DNA from: UBA1422 sp041859095
GTDB taxonomy: Bacteria > Bacillota > Clostridia > Peptostreptococcales > Anaerovoracaceae
Length of the DNA stretch: 64,000 nt
Direction of reading: 5' to 3'
NCBI GenBank assembly: GCA_041859095.1
Contig: JBHEKY010000018.1
Span: forward strand, 25,129-89,128
The notes below the pieces were generated by a model. That model worked only from the letters and a program-made list of their open reading frames with translations. It did no database searches and had not been told where the DNA came from. Position numbers and translations under genes: made by a program. Positions 26,054 through 33,655 of this stretch are shown piece after piece (position 1 is the stretch's first letter; every line of letters begins with the position of its first letter).

Positions 26054-26824
26054 ATGAATATAGTTGTTTGTCTAAAGCAAACCTTTGATACAGAAGCAAA
26101 AATCGTGCTCAATGCCAACGGCAAAATTGATGATACCGGTGTCACCACCGTTATCAATCCCTACGATGAGTATGCGCTGGAAGAAGGACTTAAATTGAAA
26201 GAGAAGTTTGGTGGAGAAGTGGTAACGGTAAGTGTTGGCGGAGAAAAAGTACAGACCGCCATCCGTACTGCCTTGGCCACCGGCGCAGACAGAGCGGTTC
26301 TCGTCACCGATCCTGCATTGGATGGTGCGGACGAATGGGTTGTTGCAGAAGTTCTAGCCAAAGCTATTTCCCAAATGCCCCATGACATTATACTGGCTGG
26401 CAGAATTGCCGTAGACGACCAGTCGGCACAGGTTGCTGTCCGTTTGGCTGAAGCCCTGAACTTTCCTTCGGTTAGCTCCGTTCTCAAAATGGAAACCGAA
26501 GAAAGTAAAGTCCTGGCAACCAGAGAAATCGATGGCGGCACAGAAATCCTAGAAGTGCCCCTGCCAGCTATTTTCACAGCACAAAAGGGTCTGAATGAGC
26601 CTCGCTATCCTAGCATGATGGGCATCATGAAGGCGAAGAGCAAAGAAATCAAAGTGCTGACCTTGGCCGACCTGGGTGTGACAGAGCCTCTGACACCCAA
26701 AACCAGCCAACCGGTTGTCACACTGCCCGGCGTCAGACAAGCCGGAGTCAAGATCCAGGGCGAAGCGCTGGACTGTGCAAAAGAACTTGTACGGCTTCTA
26801 AGCGAAGAAGCCAAGGCGATATAG
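26054..26824 (+). CDS. etfB: Electron transfer flavoprotein beta subunit
   Basis: 256 residues, the usual EtfB length. Seen: N-terminal NIVVCLKQTFDTEA, the nucleotide-binding region ALATGADRAVLVTD and ILAGRIAVDDQSAQV, and the conserved YPSMMGIMKAKSKEI recognition loop that docks acyl-CoA dehydrogenases. It forms a heterodimer with EtfA, encoded 15 bp downstream, and links the adjacent dehydrogenases to other carriers. Confidence 0.95.
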   Translation: MNIVVCLKQTFDTEAKIVLNANGKIDDTGVTTVINPYDEYALEEGLKLKEKFGGEVVTVSVGGEKVQTAIRTALATGADRAVLVTDPALDGADEWVVAEVLAKAISQMPHDIILAGRIAVDDQSAQVAVRLAEALNFPSVSSVLKMETEESKVLATREIDGGTEILEVPLPAIFTAQKGLNEPRYPSMMGIMKAKSKEIKVLTLADLGVTEPLTPKTSQPVVTLPGVRQAGVKIQGEALDCAKELVRLLSEEAKAI

Positions 26825-26839
26825 GAAGGAGGAGAAAAA

Positions 26840-27826
26840 ATGGCAAAAGGAATTATGATATTTATCGAGCATCACAATGCTTCAATCCGTAAAGTGTCTT
26901 TGGAACTGCTCAGTCAGGCCAAAATCATTGCTGCGAAATCCGGCGATCCTGTGATCGCAGTCGTATTGGGGAAAGAAGTCTCCTCCGTTGCGGAGCTGGC
27001 CGGCACCTACGGCGCAGACAAAGTTCTCTTTGTGGAAGATGATAAACTAGAAAATTATACCACCGGCGCATACACTTCTGTGCTGAATCAGCTGATTCAG
27101 AAAGAAGCCCCCCAGGCAATCTTGCTGGGAAATACCGCCATCGGAAAAGATTTGGCTCCCCGCCTGGCCCAGCGGCTTGGTGTGGGCATGGCCTCTGATT
27201 GTACCGGCATGGAAATGGACGACAAGGATTTCTTGAAGTTTAAGCGTCCCATCTATGGCGGAAAAGCAGCAGCCGAGCTTACCTTAACACAAAAGCCCAT
27301 CGTGGCAACCATAAGACCCAACACCTTCCCATCCGGCGCACCGGATGCAGCTCACAAGGCTGAAATGGTCAAAGAATCTGCCGCAATTGATGTGTCAGAC
27401 CTGAGAGCCATTGTTAAGGAAGTGGTTTTGGCCGCTTCAGAACGTCCGGAACTCATCGAAGCCGAGATTATCATATCAGGCGGACGAGGCATGAAAGGTC
27501 CGGAAAACTTCGTTCTATTGGAAGAATGTGCCGACTCCATCGGCGCGGCTGTTGGCGCATCTCGTGCGGCAGTAGACGCGGGTTGGAGAGAACAGAAATT
27601 CCAGGTGGGGCAGACTGGCAAGACCGTATCCCCAACCCTTTATATCGCCTGCGGTATCTCCGGAGCGATTCAACATCTGGCAGGTATGGGCTCCTCAAAA
27701 ATTATTGTAGCCATCAACAAAGACCCGGAAGCCAACATCTTCAATCTTGCGGATTATGGCATTGTCGGCGATTTGTTTGAAATCGTGCCACTGCTTACCG
27801 AAGAGTTGAAAAAAATCCGTTCGTAA
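26840..27826 (+). CDS. etfA: Electron transfer flavoprotein alpha subunit
   Basis: 328 residues. The C-terminal FAD domain is complete (SGGRGMKGPENF, GASRAAVDAGW, QVGQTGKTVSPTLYIACGISGAIQH, INKDPEANIF). The N-terminal domain pairs with EtfB. RBS GGAGGAG. It is followed by an unusual perfect hairpin before the next gene. Confidence 0.95.
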   Translation: MAKGIMIFIEHHNASIRKVSLELLSQAKIIAAKSGDPVIAVVLGKEVSSVAELAGTYGADKVLFVEDDKLENYTTGAYTSVLNQLIQKEAPQAILLGNTAIGKDLAPRLAQRLGVGMASDCTGMEMDDKDFLKFKRPIYGGKAAAELTLTQKPIVATIRPNTFPSGAPDAAHKAEMVKESAAIDVSDLRAIVKEVVLAASERPELIEAEIIISGGRGMKGPENFVLLEECADSIGAAVGASRAAVDAGWREQKFQVGQTGKTVSPTLYIACGISGAIQHLAGMGSSKIIVAINKDPEANIFNLADYGIVGDLFEIVPLLTEELKKIRS

Positions 27827-27854
27827 GAACTGACAAAAACCTCCTAGTTCTATG

Positions 27855-27886
27855 TTTTACGTGGAGTGGCAACACTCCACGTAAAA
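27855..27886 (+). other. Perfect intercistronic hairpin
   Basis: 14-bp stem TTTTACGTGGAGTG / CACTCCACGTAAAA closed by a GCAA tetraloop. It is followed by A-rich, not T-rich, sequence on the plus strand, so it is a poor intrinsic terminator. It ends about 18 bp before the start of the next gene and may be an mRNA processing or stability element. Confidence 0.65.
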
Positions 27887-27904
27887 AAAGAAAGGCACAC
27901 CACC

Positions 27905-28663
27905 ATGGCAAAAGACTTGATTACCGACGAAATGAACCGAGAAGAGATGGCTTTATTCGCCATGGATCTGATGCACAGGTCCATGGTCCATCATGTTTTT
28001 TGGTTTAAAGAAGTAGAGCACCAAATGGGATTTGACGCCGCGTTGGAAATCATGGAAGAAGCCTACGAAAAAAGTCGTCTGATTCAGTTGAAACGCCTCT
28101 CAAAAATTTTGGGGTTTCAATTAGAGAACGGCATACCATCCCCACTGCTATCCATGCCCAGAGAAACCATGACGGAACTGATTGAAGGTCTGGGAATCAA
28201 CTGGCTGGCGGGAGATGGGGTTTGGTTTCAAGCCGTGGAATCCAGCCATGGAATGGGAGACGCGAAACGTTGCAATGACTCTTGCTGGGCTTGGTTCTCA
28301 CCTTTTGAAGCCTGGTCCGTGAAACGTTTTCTAAACATGGGGGAGAACCCTGGATTAGAAGGGTTACAAAAGGCATTACAATACCGTCTGTACGCTCAAA
28401 TCAATGAGCAGTCTATCATCACCGATGGTCCGGACAGTTTAATCTTCCAAATGAATCATTGCCGGGTACAGGCAGCCCGAAAAAGCAAGGGGATGGAAGA
28501 CTACCCCTGCAAATCTGCAGGTTTGGTGGAATACACTAATTTCGCCCATGCCATCGACTCAAGAATTCATACTCAATGCATCGCCTGTCCGCCGGATGTC
28601 CATCCGGATGAATGGTCTTGTGCATGGAGATTTTCTATAACAGAGAAGGGAGAAGGACTATGA
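27905..28663 (+). CDS. Cysteine-containing protein of unknown function in decarboxylase cluster
   Basis: 252 residues, soluble. I cannot name it with certainty; it resembles the family annotated as DUF6125 or L-2-amino-thiazoline-4-carboxylate-hydrolase-like. The N-terminal ~150 residues look helical. The C-terminal ~60 contain a cluster of cysteines and histidines (MNHCRVQAARK, DYPCKSAG, HTQCIACPPDVHPDEWSCAW) suited to binding a metal or Fe-S cluster. ATG 27905 follows AGAAAGG. It overlaps the next small gene by ATGA, which ties it to the Na+ pump subunits; a role in assembly or in the acyl-CoA chemistry is a guess. Confidence 0.6.
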   Translation: MAKDLITDEMNREEMALFAMDLMHRSMVHHVFWFKEVEHQMGFDAALEIMEEAYEKSRLIQLKRLSKILGFQLENGIPSPLLSMPRETMTELIEGLGINWLAGDGVWFQAVESSHGMGDAKRCNDSCWAWFSPFEAWSVKRFLNMGENPGLEGLQKALQYRLYAQINEQSIITDGPDSLIFQMNHCRVQAARKSKGMEDYPCKSAGLVEYTNFAHAIDSRIHTQCIACPPDVHPDEWSCAWRFSITEKGEGL

Positions 28664-28758
28664 TCCCATTTAGCCCACTAAACGTAGTAATCATGGCGGC
28701 AGTCTTTATTGTTGTCGTCGTCGTGTTTGCGGTTTGCATCCGGCGTGAGCTGAAATAA
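28660..28758 (+). CDS. 32-residue single-TM protein (small decarboxylase subunit?)
   Basis: One hydrophobic helix (VVIMAAVFIVVVVVFAV) with a short basic end (CIRRELK). Start overlaps the preceding stop (ATGA) and GAGAAGGA precedes it. Its place between the cysteine protein and the beta subunit suggests a tiny membrane subunit of the Na+-pumping decarboxylase. Too short for family assignment. Confidence 0.55.
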   Translation: MIPFSPLNVVIMAAVFIVVVVVFAVCIRRELK

Positions 28759-28804
28759 CCGCCAATGCACCAAACGAGATCCGAATCAGAAAGGAATGTC
28801 TACT

Positions 28805-28957
28805 ATGAGTGATTCAATTTTTATCGCAGCACAGGTATATCTTTATGCCTTTGTCATCTCATTGGCCGTAGCGGGCTTGATTAAGTTGATGCTTTGGACC
28901 ATTCACCGGTTCAGCCCTCAGTCAATCCAGCCAGAAGCTGAAACAACCAATGAATAA
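28805..28957 (+). CDS. 50-residue single-TM protein (delta-like subunit of decarboxylase?)
   Basis: One TM helix (about residues 11-31) followed by a polar tail (PQSIQPEAETTNE). An AGAAAGGA site precedes ATG 28805. OadG/GcdD-type delta subunits have one N-terminal TM helix and a polar tail anchoring the alpha and gamma subunits; this protein has the layout in shortened form and lies directly before the beta subunit. Assignment is by position and topology. Confidence 0.6.
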   Translation: MSDSIFIAAQVYLYAFVISLAVAGLIKLMLWTIHRFSPQSIQPEAETTNE

Positions 28958-28973
28958 TAGGGAGGTATAGAAA

Positions 28974-30176
28974 GTGAACTTAGCGAATCTTTTCCAAGGA
29001 ATCGGTACTATGACCACACAGGAACCCGGTATCGTCATAGCCCGAATCGTACTAATTATTTTAGGAGTTGCATTGGTTTGGTTGGGTAAGCGTGGAACCC
29101 TGGAACCACTAATCATGGTACCCATGGGGTTTGGTATGCTAGCCGTCAATGCCGGTGTTTTGTTTATGACAGCCACCACCACAGGAACACTGTTTGTAGA
29201 TCCCTTAGTCACAGATACAGAAGGGCTTATGAACACATTGCAGATTGATTTTCTGCAGCCAATCTACACCTTTACTTTCAGCAATAGCCTGATTGCTTGC
29301 TTAGTATTTATGGGCATTGGCGTATTGGCAGACGTAGGGAGCCTCTTGCGCTACCCGTTTACCAGTATGTTCATTGCACTGTTTGCAGAGTTGGGCACTA
29401 TTCTAACCTTCCCCATAGCAAGAGCGTTTGGATTAAGCTACGGAGAAGCAGCGGCCATTGCCATTGTGGGAACCGCAGACGGCCCTATGGTCCTGTTTTC
29501 TTCCATGATGCTGGCACCTGAACTTTTTGTACCCATTACAGTCATTGCCTATTTGTATTTAAGTCTGACCTATGGCGGATACCCATTCCTAGTTCGACTT
29601 ATGATCCCCAAAGATCTTCGAGGCCAAGTGATTAAGCTGTCCAAAAAAACCAACGTAACCTCCGGACAGAAACTGGCATTTGACGTAATTGGCTGTGTGG
29701 TATTGTGCCTGTTGTTGCCGGTTGCAGCACCTCTTTTCTTATCATTCTTCTTAGGAAATGCAATCAAAGAATCGGGTATTGTGAAGTACACCAAAATGCT
29801 GGAGGATGTGGTTCTTTACTGGTCCACCTTCTTCCTGGGATTGTTGCTGGGCGTCCTTTGTGACGCATCCACCATCATGAATCCGGATGTGCTTCCAATT
29901 TTGATACTAGGCATTGTCGCTTTGGGATTGTCGGGAATTGGCGGTATTCTGGGCGGATATGCGGTATACCTAATCAATGGGAAAAAATTCAATCCTACCA
30001 TTGGAATCGCGGGGGTATCTTGCGTGCCCACCACAGCAAAGATTGCACAACATGAAGTAACTTTGGCTAACAAAAGAGCCAACGTCCTTCAAATTGCCAT
30101 GGGAGCCAGTTTGAGTGGTGTCATCACTTCGGCCATTATCACCGGGGTATACATCTCCTTTGCGGCCTTCGTGTAG
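28974..30176 (+). CDS. gcdB: Na+-pumping biotin decarboxylase beta subunit (GcdB/OadB/MmdB)
   Basis: 400-residue integral membrane protein with about nine TM helices. It decarboxylates carboxybiotin and exports Na+. The family's key Asp is in VGTADGPMVLF, and the other conserved stretches are present (FGLSYGEAAAIAIV; TIGIAGVSCVPTTAK; ASLSGVITSAIITGVY). The start is GTG 28974 with GGAGG eight bases upstream. It is the only beta subunit in the window, although two sets of alpha subunits exist. With the glutaconyl-CoA-type alpha subunit in the same operon, gcdB is the likely identity. Confidence 0.92.
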   Translation: MNLANLFQGIGTMTTQEPGIVIARIVLIILGVALVWLGKRGTLEPLIMVPMGFGMLAVNAGVLFMTATTTGTLFVDPLVTDTEGLMNTLQIDFLQPIYTFTFSNSLIACLVFMGIGVLADVGSLLRYPFTSMFIALFAELGTILTFPIARAFGLSYGEAAAIAIVGTADGPMVLFSSMMLAPELFVPITVIAYLYLSLTYGGYPFLVRLMIPKDLRGQVIKLSKKTNVTSGQKLAFDVIGCVVLCLLLPVAAPLFLSFFLGNAIKESGIVKYTKMLEDVVLYWSTFFLGLLLGVLCDASTIMNPDVLPILILGIVALGLSGIGGILGGYAVYLINGKKFNPTIGIAGVSCVPTTAKIAQHEVTLANKRANVLQIAMGASLSGVITSAIITGVYISFAAFV

Positions 30177-30285
30177 TCGAGATATCATAGCTTTTAATCA
30201 ATAATATATTTATAACCCATATCAAATAAAAGAAATGAAGAACACACATTAACTATCATATCAAACAATTCAAGGAGGATTTGAA

Positions 30286-30495
30286 ATGACGGAAATTACA
30301 AGCCCAATGGCAGGAAGAATTGCGGAGATTAACATGGAAGTGGGTCAAACCATTACTGAAGACGATGAACTCTTTATCATCGAAGCAATGAAAATGGAAA
30401 ACGTTGTCTATGGAGACCCGGGTGTCGTGAAGAGCGTCCTGGTAAAGGTAGGAGACGAAGTAGAAGAAGACCAAGTGTTGGCAATTGTTGAATAA
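30286..30495 (+). CDS. Biotin carrier protein (copy 2), 69 residues
   Basis: Near-duplicate of the protein encoded at 24661, with the same length, EAMKMEN motif (Lys36) and matching DNA over long stretches, pointing to a recent duplication. It carries CO2 from the carboxyltransferase to GcdB. Lacks the Ala/Pro linker of classical gamma subunits. RBS AAGGAGG; 14 bp from the following acyl-CoA dehydrogenase gene. The 109 bp before it contain no recognisable promoter, so it is probably read from upstream. Confidence 0.9.
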   Translation: MTEITSPMAGRIAEINMEVGQTITEDDELFIIEAMKMENVVYGDPGVVKSVLVKVGDEVEEDQVLAIVE

Positions 30496-30509
30496 TAGGA
30501 GGAACAAAA

Positions 30510-31667
30510 ATGGATTTTGGATTTACAGAAGAACAAAGAATGGTCCAGGAAATGGCCCGCAACTTTGCAGAAAAAGAAATTGCACCTTTCATCGATGAAG
30601 ATGAAAAGAACCACCATTATCGTCGGGAGATCCTGACCAAAATGGGCGAGCTGGGACTGTTGGGATGGAATATCCCCGAAGAGTACGGCGGCAACGGAAT
30701 GGGCTGGATGGAAGCCGTAACAGCGCTATATGAAATCGCCAAAGTGCACACCTCCTGGAGACTGTCCATCAGCGGAAATTGCTGGGGACCAGCCATGACC
30801 ATCAACGAATACGGAACTGAAGAGCAAAAGAAAAAATACATCCCCGACCTGGTAAGTGGAAAGTCAGTCGGAAGTTTTGCCATGACAGAAGCCAACTCCG
30901 GCTCAGATGTTGGAAGTATGAAAACTTTTGCGGAAGATAAGGGTGACCACTACGTGATCAACGGATCTAAAATGTGGATTTCCGGCGGACATACCTGTGA
31001 TGTGGGACTGCTTTATGTGGTCACAACCGAAGGTGGCGGGCCCAGAGGCTTGTCTTGCTTCATCATTGATTACAACAACACACCTGGAATCACCCGAATT
31101 CCTATCCATGAAAAAGTGGGTATGTGGCCTGCGCCCACCTCTGAGCTGGTCTTCGAAAATGCCATCGTACCCAAAGAAAACCTACTGGGCCCATTGAACA
31201 AGGGCTTCCAGATTTGCATGTGGCAGCTGAACAACACCAGAATGGGATGTGCCACCGGCGCAGCCGCCTTGTCGGCAGCCTGCCTGGAAGGCGCAGTCAA
31301 CTACGCCAACGAAAGAACTCAGTTTGGACAACCCATTGGTAAGTTCCAGATGATTCAACAGCAGATTGCTGAAATGAAGCTGGAAGACGAAGCGGCAAAA
31401 TATCTGGTATTCCGCGCAGCTTACTTAAAGGACAAGGGCTTGCCCAGCCAACAGGAAACTTCCATGGCAAAATTGTTCTCCTGCAATGCAGCCGTCCATG
31501 CGGCCAATGTGGCCATGAAGATTTATGGTTCCTACGGATATTCCACTGAGTATCCATGCGGAAGATGGCTAAGAGATGCCAAACAGTTTGAGACCTTAGA
31601 AGGCACATCAAATATTCATATGAGTATTGTGGCCGGTATTGAACTAGGTTATCAGGCCAATCGATAA
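30510..31667 (+). CDS. Acyl-CoA dehydrogenase 2 (candidate glutaryl-CoA dehydrogenase)
   Basis: 385 residues, FAD-dependent. Motifs: FAMTEANSGSDVGSMKT and catalytic Glu364 in TLEGTSNIHMSIV. The -IH- after the catalytic loop resembles glutaryl-CoA dehydrogenases (EGTHDIH) rather than butyryl-CoA dehydrogenases (EGTSEIQ). Encoded between a biotin carrier and the decarboxylase alpha subunit, it is best placed to oxidise glutaryl-CoA to glutaconyl-CoA without decarboxylating, leaving CO2 release to the Na+ pump. EtfBA is the likely acceptor. Specificity is inferred. Confidence 0.85.
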   Translation: MDFGFTEEQRMVQEMARNFAEKEIAPFIDEDEKNHHYRREILTKMGELGLLGWNIPEEYGGNGMGWMEAVTALYEIAKVHTSWRLSISGNCWGPAMTINEYGTEEQKKKYIPDLVSGKSVGSFAMTEANSGSDVGSMKTFAEDKGDHYVINGSKMWISGGHTCDVGLLYVVTTEGGGPRGLSCFIIDYNNTPGITRIPIHEKVGMWPAPTSELVFENAIVPKENLLGPLNKGFQICMWQLNNTRMGCATGAAALSAACLEGAVNYANERTQFGQPIGKFQMIQQQIAEMKLEDEAAKYLVFRAAYLKDKGLPSQQETSMAKLFSCNAAVHAANVAMKIYGSYGYSTEYPCGRWLRDAKQFETLEGTSNIHMSIVAGIELGYQANR

Positions 31668-31731
31668 ACGAAACCATCTGTAATGGTAGCGTGAAGCAAT
31701 GGACCAACTACTCAATGGAAAGGAGAATCAA

Positions 31732-33474
31732 ATGATAGACCGAAAATATCCATTACATCCCTATTTTGAAACCATGCCAGGCATCGGTACTGAGTTGCCG
31801 AGAAGCCTGAAAAAGAATATTGAAGAATTGCAAGAACAGGAAGCCATCGTGGCTGCTGAGGTGGACCGAGTCAAAAATGCAGGGAAACCTACGGAAAAAA
31901 TGAACCAAACCGGGGAATGGACAGCATGGCAGCGAATTGAATATTTGGTTGAACCCGGCACCTGGTGTCCCCTCCATACCATTTATGATCCCGCTTTCAA
32001 CGAAGAGGGCACCACTGGCGTTATTGATGGACTAGGCAAAATTAATGGTCGTTGGGCCATCATCATCGCCTCCAACAACAAGGTCATGGCAGGCGCATGG
32101 TTGTCGGGACAAGCGGACAATGTTCTTCGGGTCACAGACATCGCAAAAAGACTACATTTGCCTTTAGTATGGGTACTGAACTGTAGCGGAGCCAAGTTGA
32201 TGGAACAAGAGAAATGCTTCCCCAATCGACGTGGAAGCGGAACCCCCTTCTTCCGACACGCCGAACTTCAAAAGCTTGGTATTCCAATTATTGTTGGAAT
32301 TTATGGGACAAATCCTGCTGGTGGTGGGTATCACTCCATCAGCCCAACCGTCTTGATTGGTCATGAAAAATGCAACATGGCGGTAGGCGGTGCCGGCATC
32401 GTAAGCGGCATGGCACCGAAAGGTTATATTGATGAAGAAGTCGCACAGGCTCTCATTGAAAACACCAAAAAATTCAAGGCAACCCCTCCGGGACGGGTGG
32501 AAATCCACCATGATGGGACCGGATTCATTCGTGACGTCTGTCAGACGGAAGAAGAAGTCCTAGATGACATCAAACATTACATGGCAGCCCTGCCTGCGTA
32601 TGCACCGGAATTTTTCCGAGTTGCTGCTCCGGCAGAACCAAAATATGCGTCAGAAGACCTGTATAGCTTGGTTCCCTTGAATCCCAAAAGAATCTATCCC
32701 ATGGAAGAGGTTTTGGCACGTCTTTTTGACAGCAGCGAACACATGGAATTCAAACCCGAGTCCGGACCGGAAATGTATTGCGGTTTGGCAAAAGTGGACG
32801 GTTTCCTCTGTGGTTTCATTGCAAACCGTCAGGGAGGTCTGGGTGCCGGATATCCTAAATATGCAGATTACGAGGGCATAGGCGGGAAACTCTATCGGGA
32901 AGGCCTGATTAAAATGAATGAGTTTGTCACCCTATGTGGCCGCGACCGCATTCCACTAATCTGGGTGCAGGATGCCACTGGAATCGATGTGGGAGATACG
33001 GCAGAAAAAGCAGAAATGCTGGGGCTTGGTATGAGCTTGATTTATTCCATTGAACAGTCCGACAACCCCATGATGACCATCATCCTAAGAAAAGGAACTG
33101 CCGCTGCCCATTACGTTTTGGGTGGACCGCAGGGCAACAACAACAATGCGTTCACCATTGGAACGGCTGCAACTGAAATCTACGTTATGCATGGAGAAAC
33201 TGCAGCGGCTGCTACTTATGCTCGAAGACTGGTAAAAGACCAGGAAGAAGGAAAGCCACTGGATGAAACCATTGAAAAAATGAATGGCATTATCAAAATG
33301 TATACCGAAAAATCAAGACCGGTGTACTGTGCCAAGAGTGGATTTGTGGATGAAATCGTAGCATTCCCCGACCTAAGGAATTACTGCAAAGCATTTGCCG
33401 GGTCATACTACCAGAATCCCACGACCATATGCGCACCTCATCAAATGATTTTGCCGAGAACCATCAAAGGATAA
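31732..33474 (+). CDS. gcdA: Glutaconyl-CoA decarboxylase alpha subunit (carboxyltransferase)
   Basis: 580 residues, close to the 587 of Acidaminococcus fermentans GcdA. Two crotonase-like carboxyltransferase halves are present (GVIDGLGKINGRWAII and WVLNCSGAKLMEQE; later GFIANRQGGLGAGYP, WVQDATGIDVGD, VLGGPQGNNNNAFT). It transfers the carboxyl of glutaconyl-CoA to biotin, giving crotonyl-CoA. ATG 31732 follows AAAGGAG; an in-frame start at 31699 has no site. Last gene of the operon, closed by a terminator. Confidence 0.9.
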   Translation: MIDRKYPLHPYFETMPGIGTELPRSLKKNIEELQEQEAIVAAEVDRVKNAGKPTEKMNQTGEWTAWQRIEYLVEPGTWCPLHTIYDPAFNEEGTTGVIDGLGKINGRWAIIIASNNKVMAGAWLSGQADNVLRVTDIAKRLHLPLVWVLNCSGAKLMEQEKCFPNRRGSGTPFFRHAELQKLGIPIIVGIYGTNPAGGGYHSISPTVLIGHEKCNMAVGGAGIVSGMAPKGYIDEEVAQALIENTKKFKATPPGRVEIHHDGTGFIRDVCQTEEEVLDDIKHYMAALPAYAPEFFRVAAPAEPKYASEDLYSLVPLNPKRIYPMEEVLARLFDSSEHMEFKPESGPEMYCGLAKVDGFLCGFIANRQGGLGAGYPKYADYEGIGGKLYREGLIKMNEFVTLCGRDRIPLIWVQDATGIDVGDTAEKAEMLGLGMSLIYSIEQSDNPMMTIILRKGTAAAHYVLGGPQGNNNNAFTIGTAATEIYVMHGETAAAATYARRLVKDQEEGKPLDETIEKMNGIIKMYTEKSRPVYCAKSGFVDEIVAFPDLRNYCKAFAGSYYQNPTTICAPHQMILPRTIKG

Positions 33475-33502
33475 CATGATATTCCAAATAAAAAACACAA
33501 GG

Positions 33503-33534
33503 AAAGAAGCCGGCATTCATTGCCGGTTTCTTTC
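33503..33534 (+). terminator. Intrinsic terminator after gcdA
   Basis: AAAGAAGCCGGCA / TGCCGGTTTCTTT stem (one G-U) with a 5-base loop and T-rich tail. Confidence 0.9.
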
Positions 33535-33589
33535 TGCTAGAAACTGTATGGAAACCCTGGATATTTCCCAATAAAGAGGTAGTAAACTT

Positions 33590-33618
33590 TTGACAAAGCG
33601 GGTCACTTCATACATAAT
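33590..33618 (+). promoter_or_regulatory. Sigma-A promoter of the sigma-54 activator gene
   Basis: TTGACA, 17 bp, CATAAT, about 35 bp upstream of the activator start. The regulator therefore appears to be made independently of the sigma-54 promoters it may control. Confidence 0.75.
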
Positions 33619-33655
33619 ATAGTAATGAAGTAAGTTGCCGGAAAGGAATGAGCCA

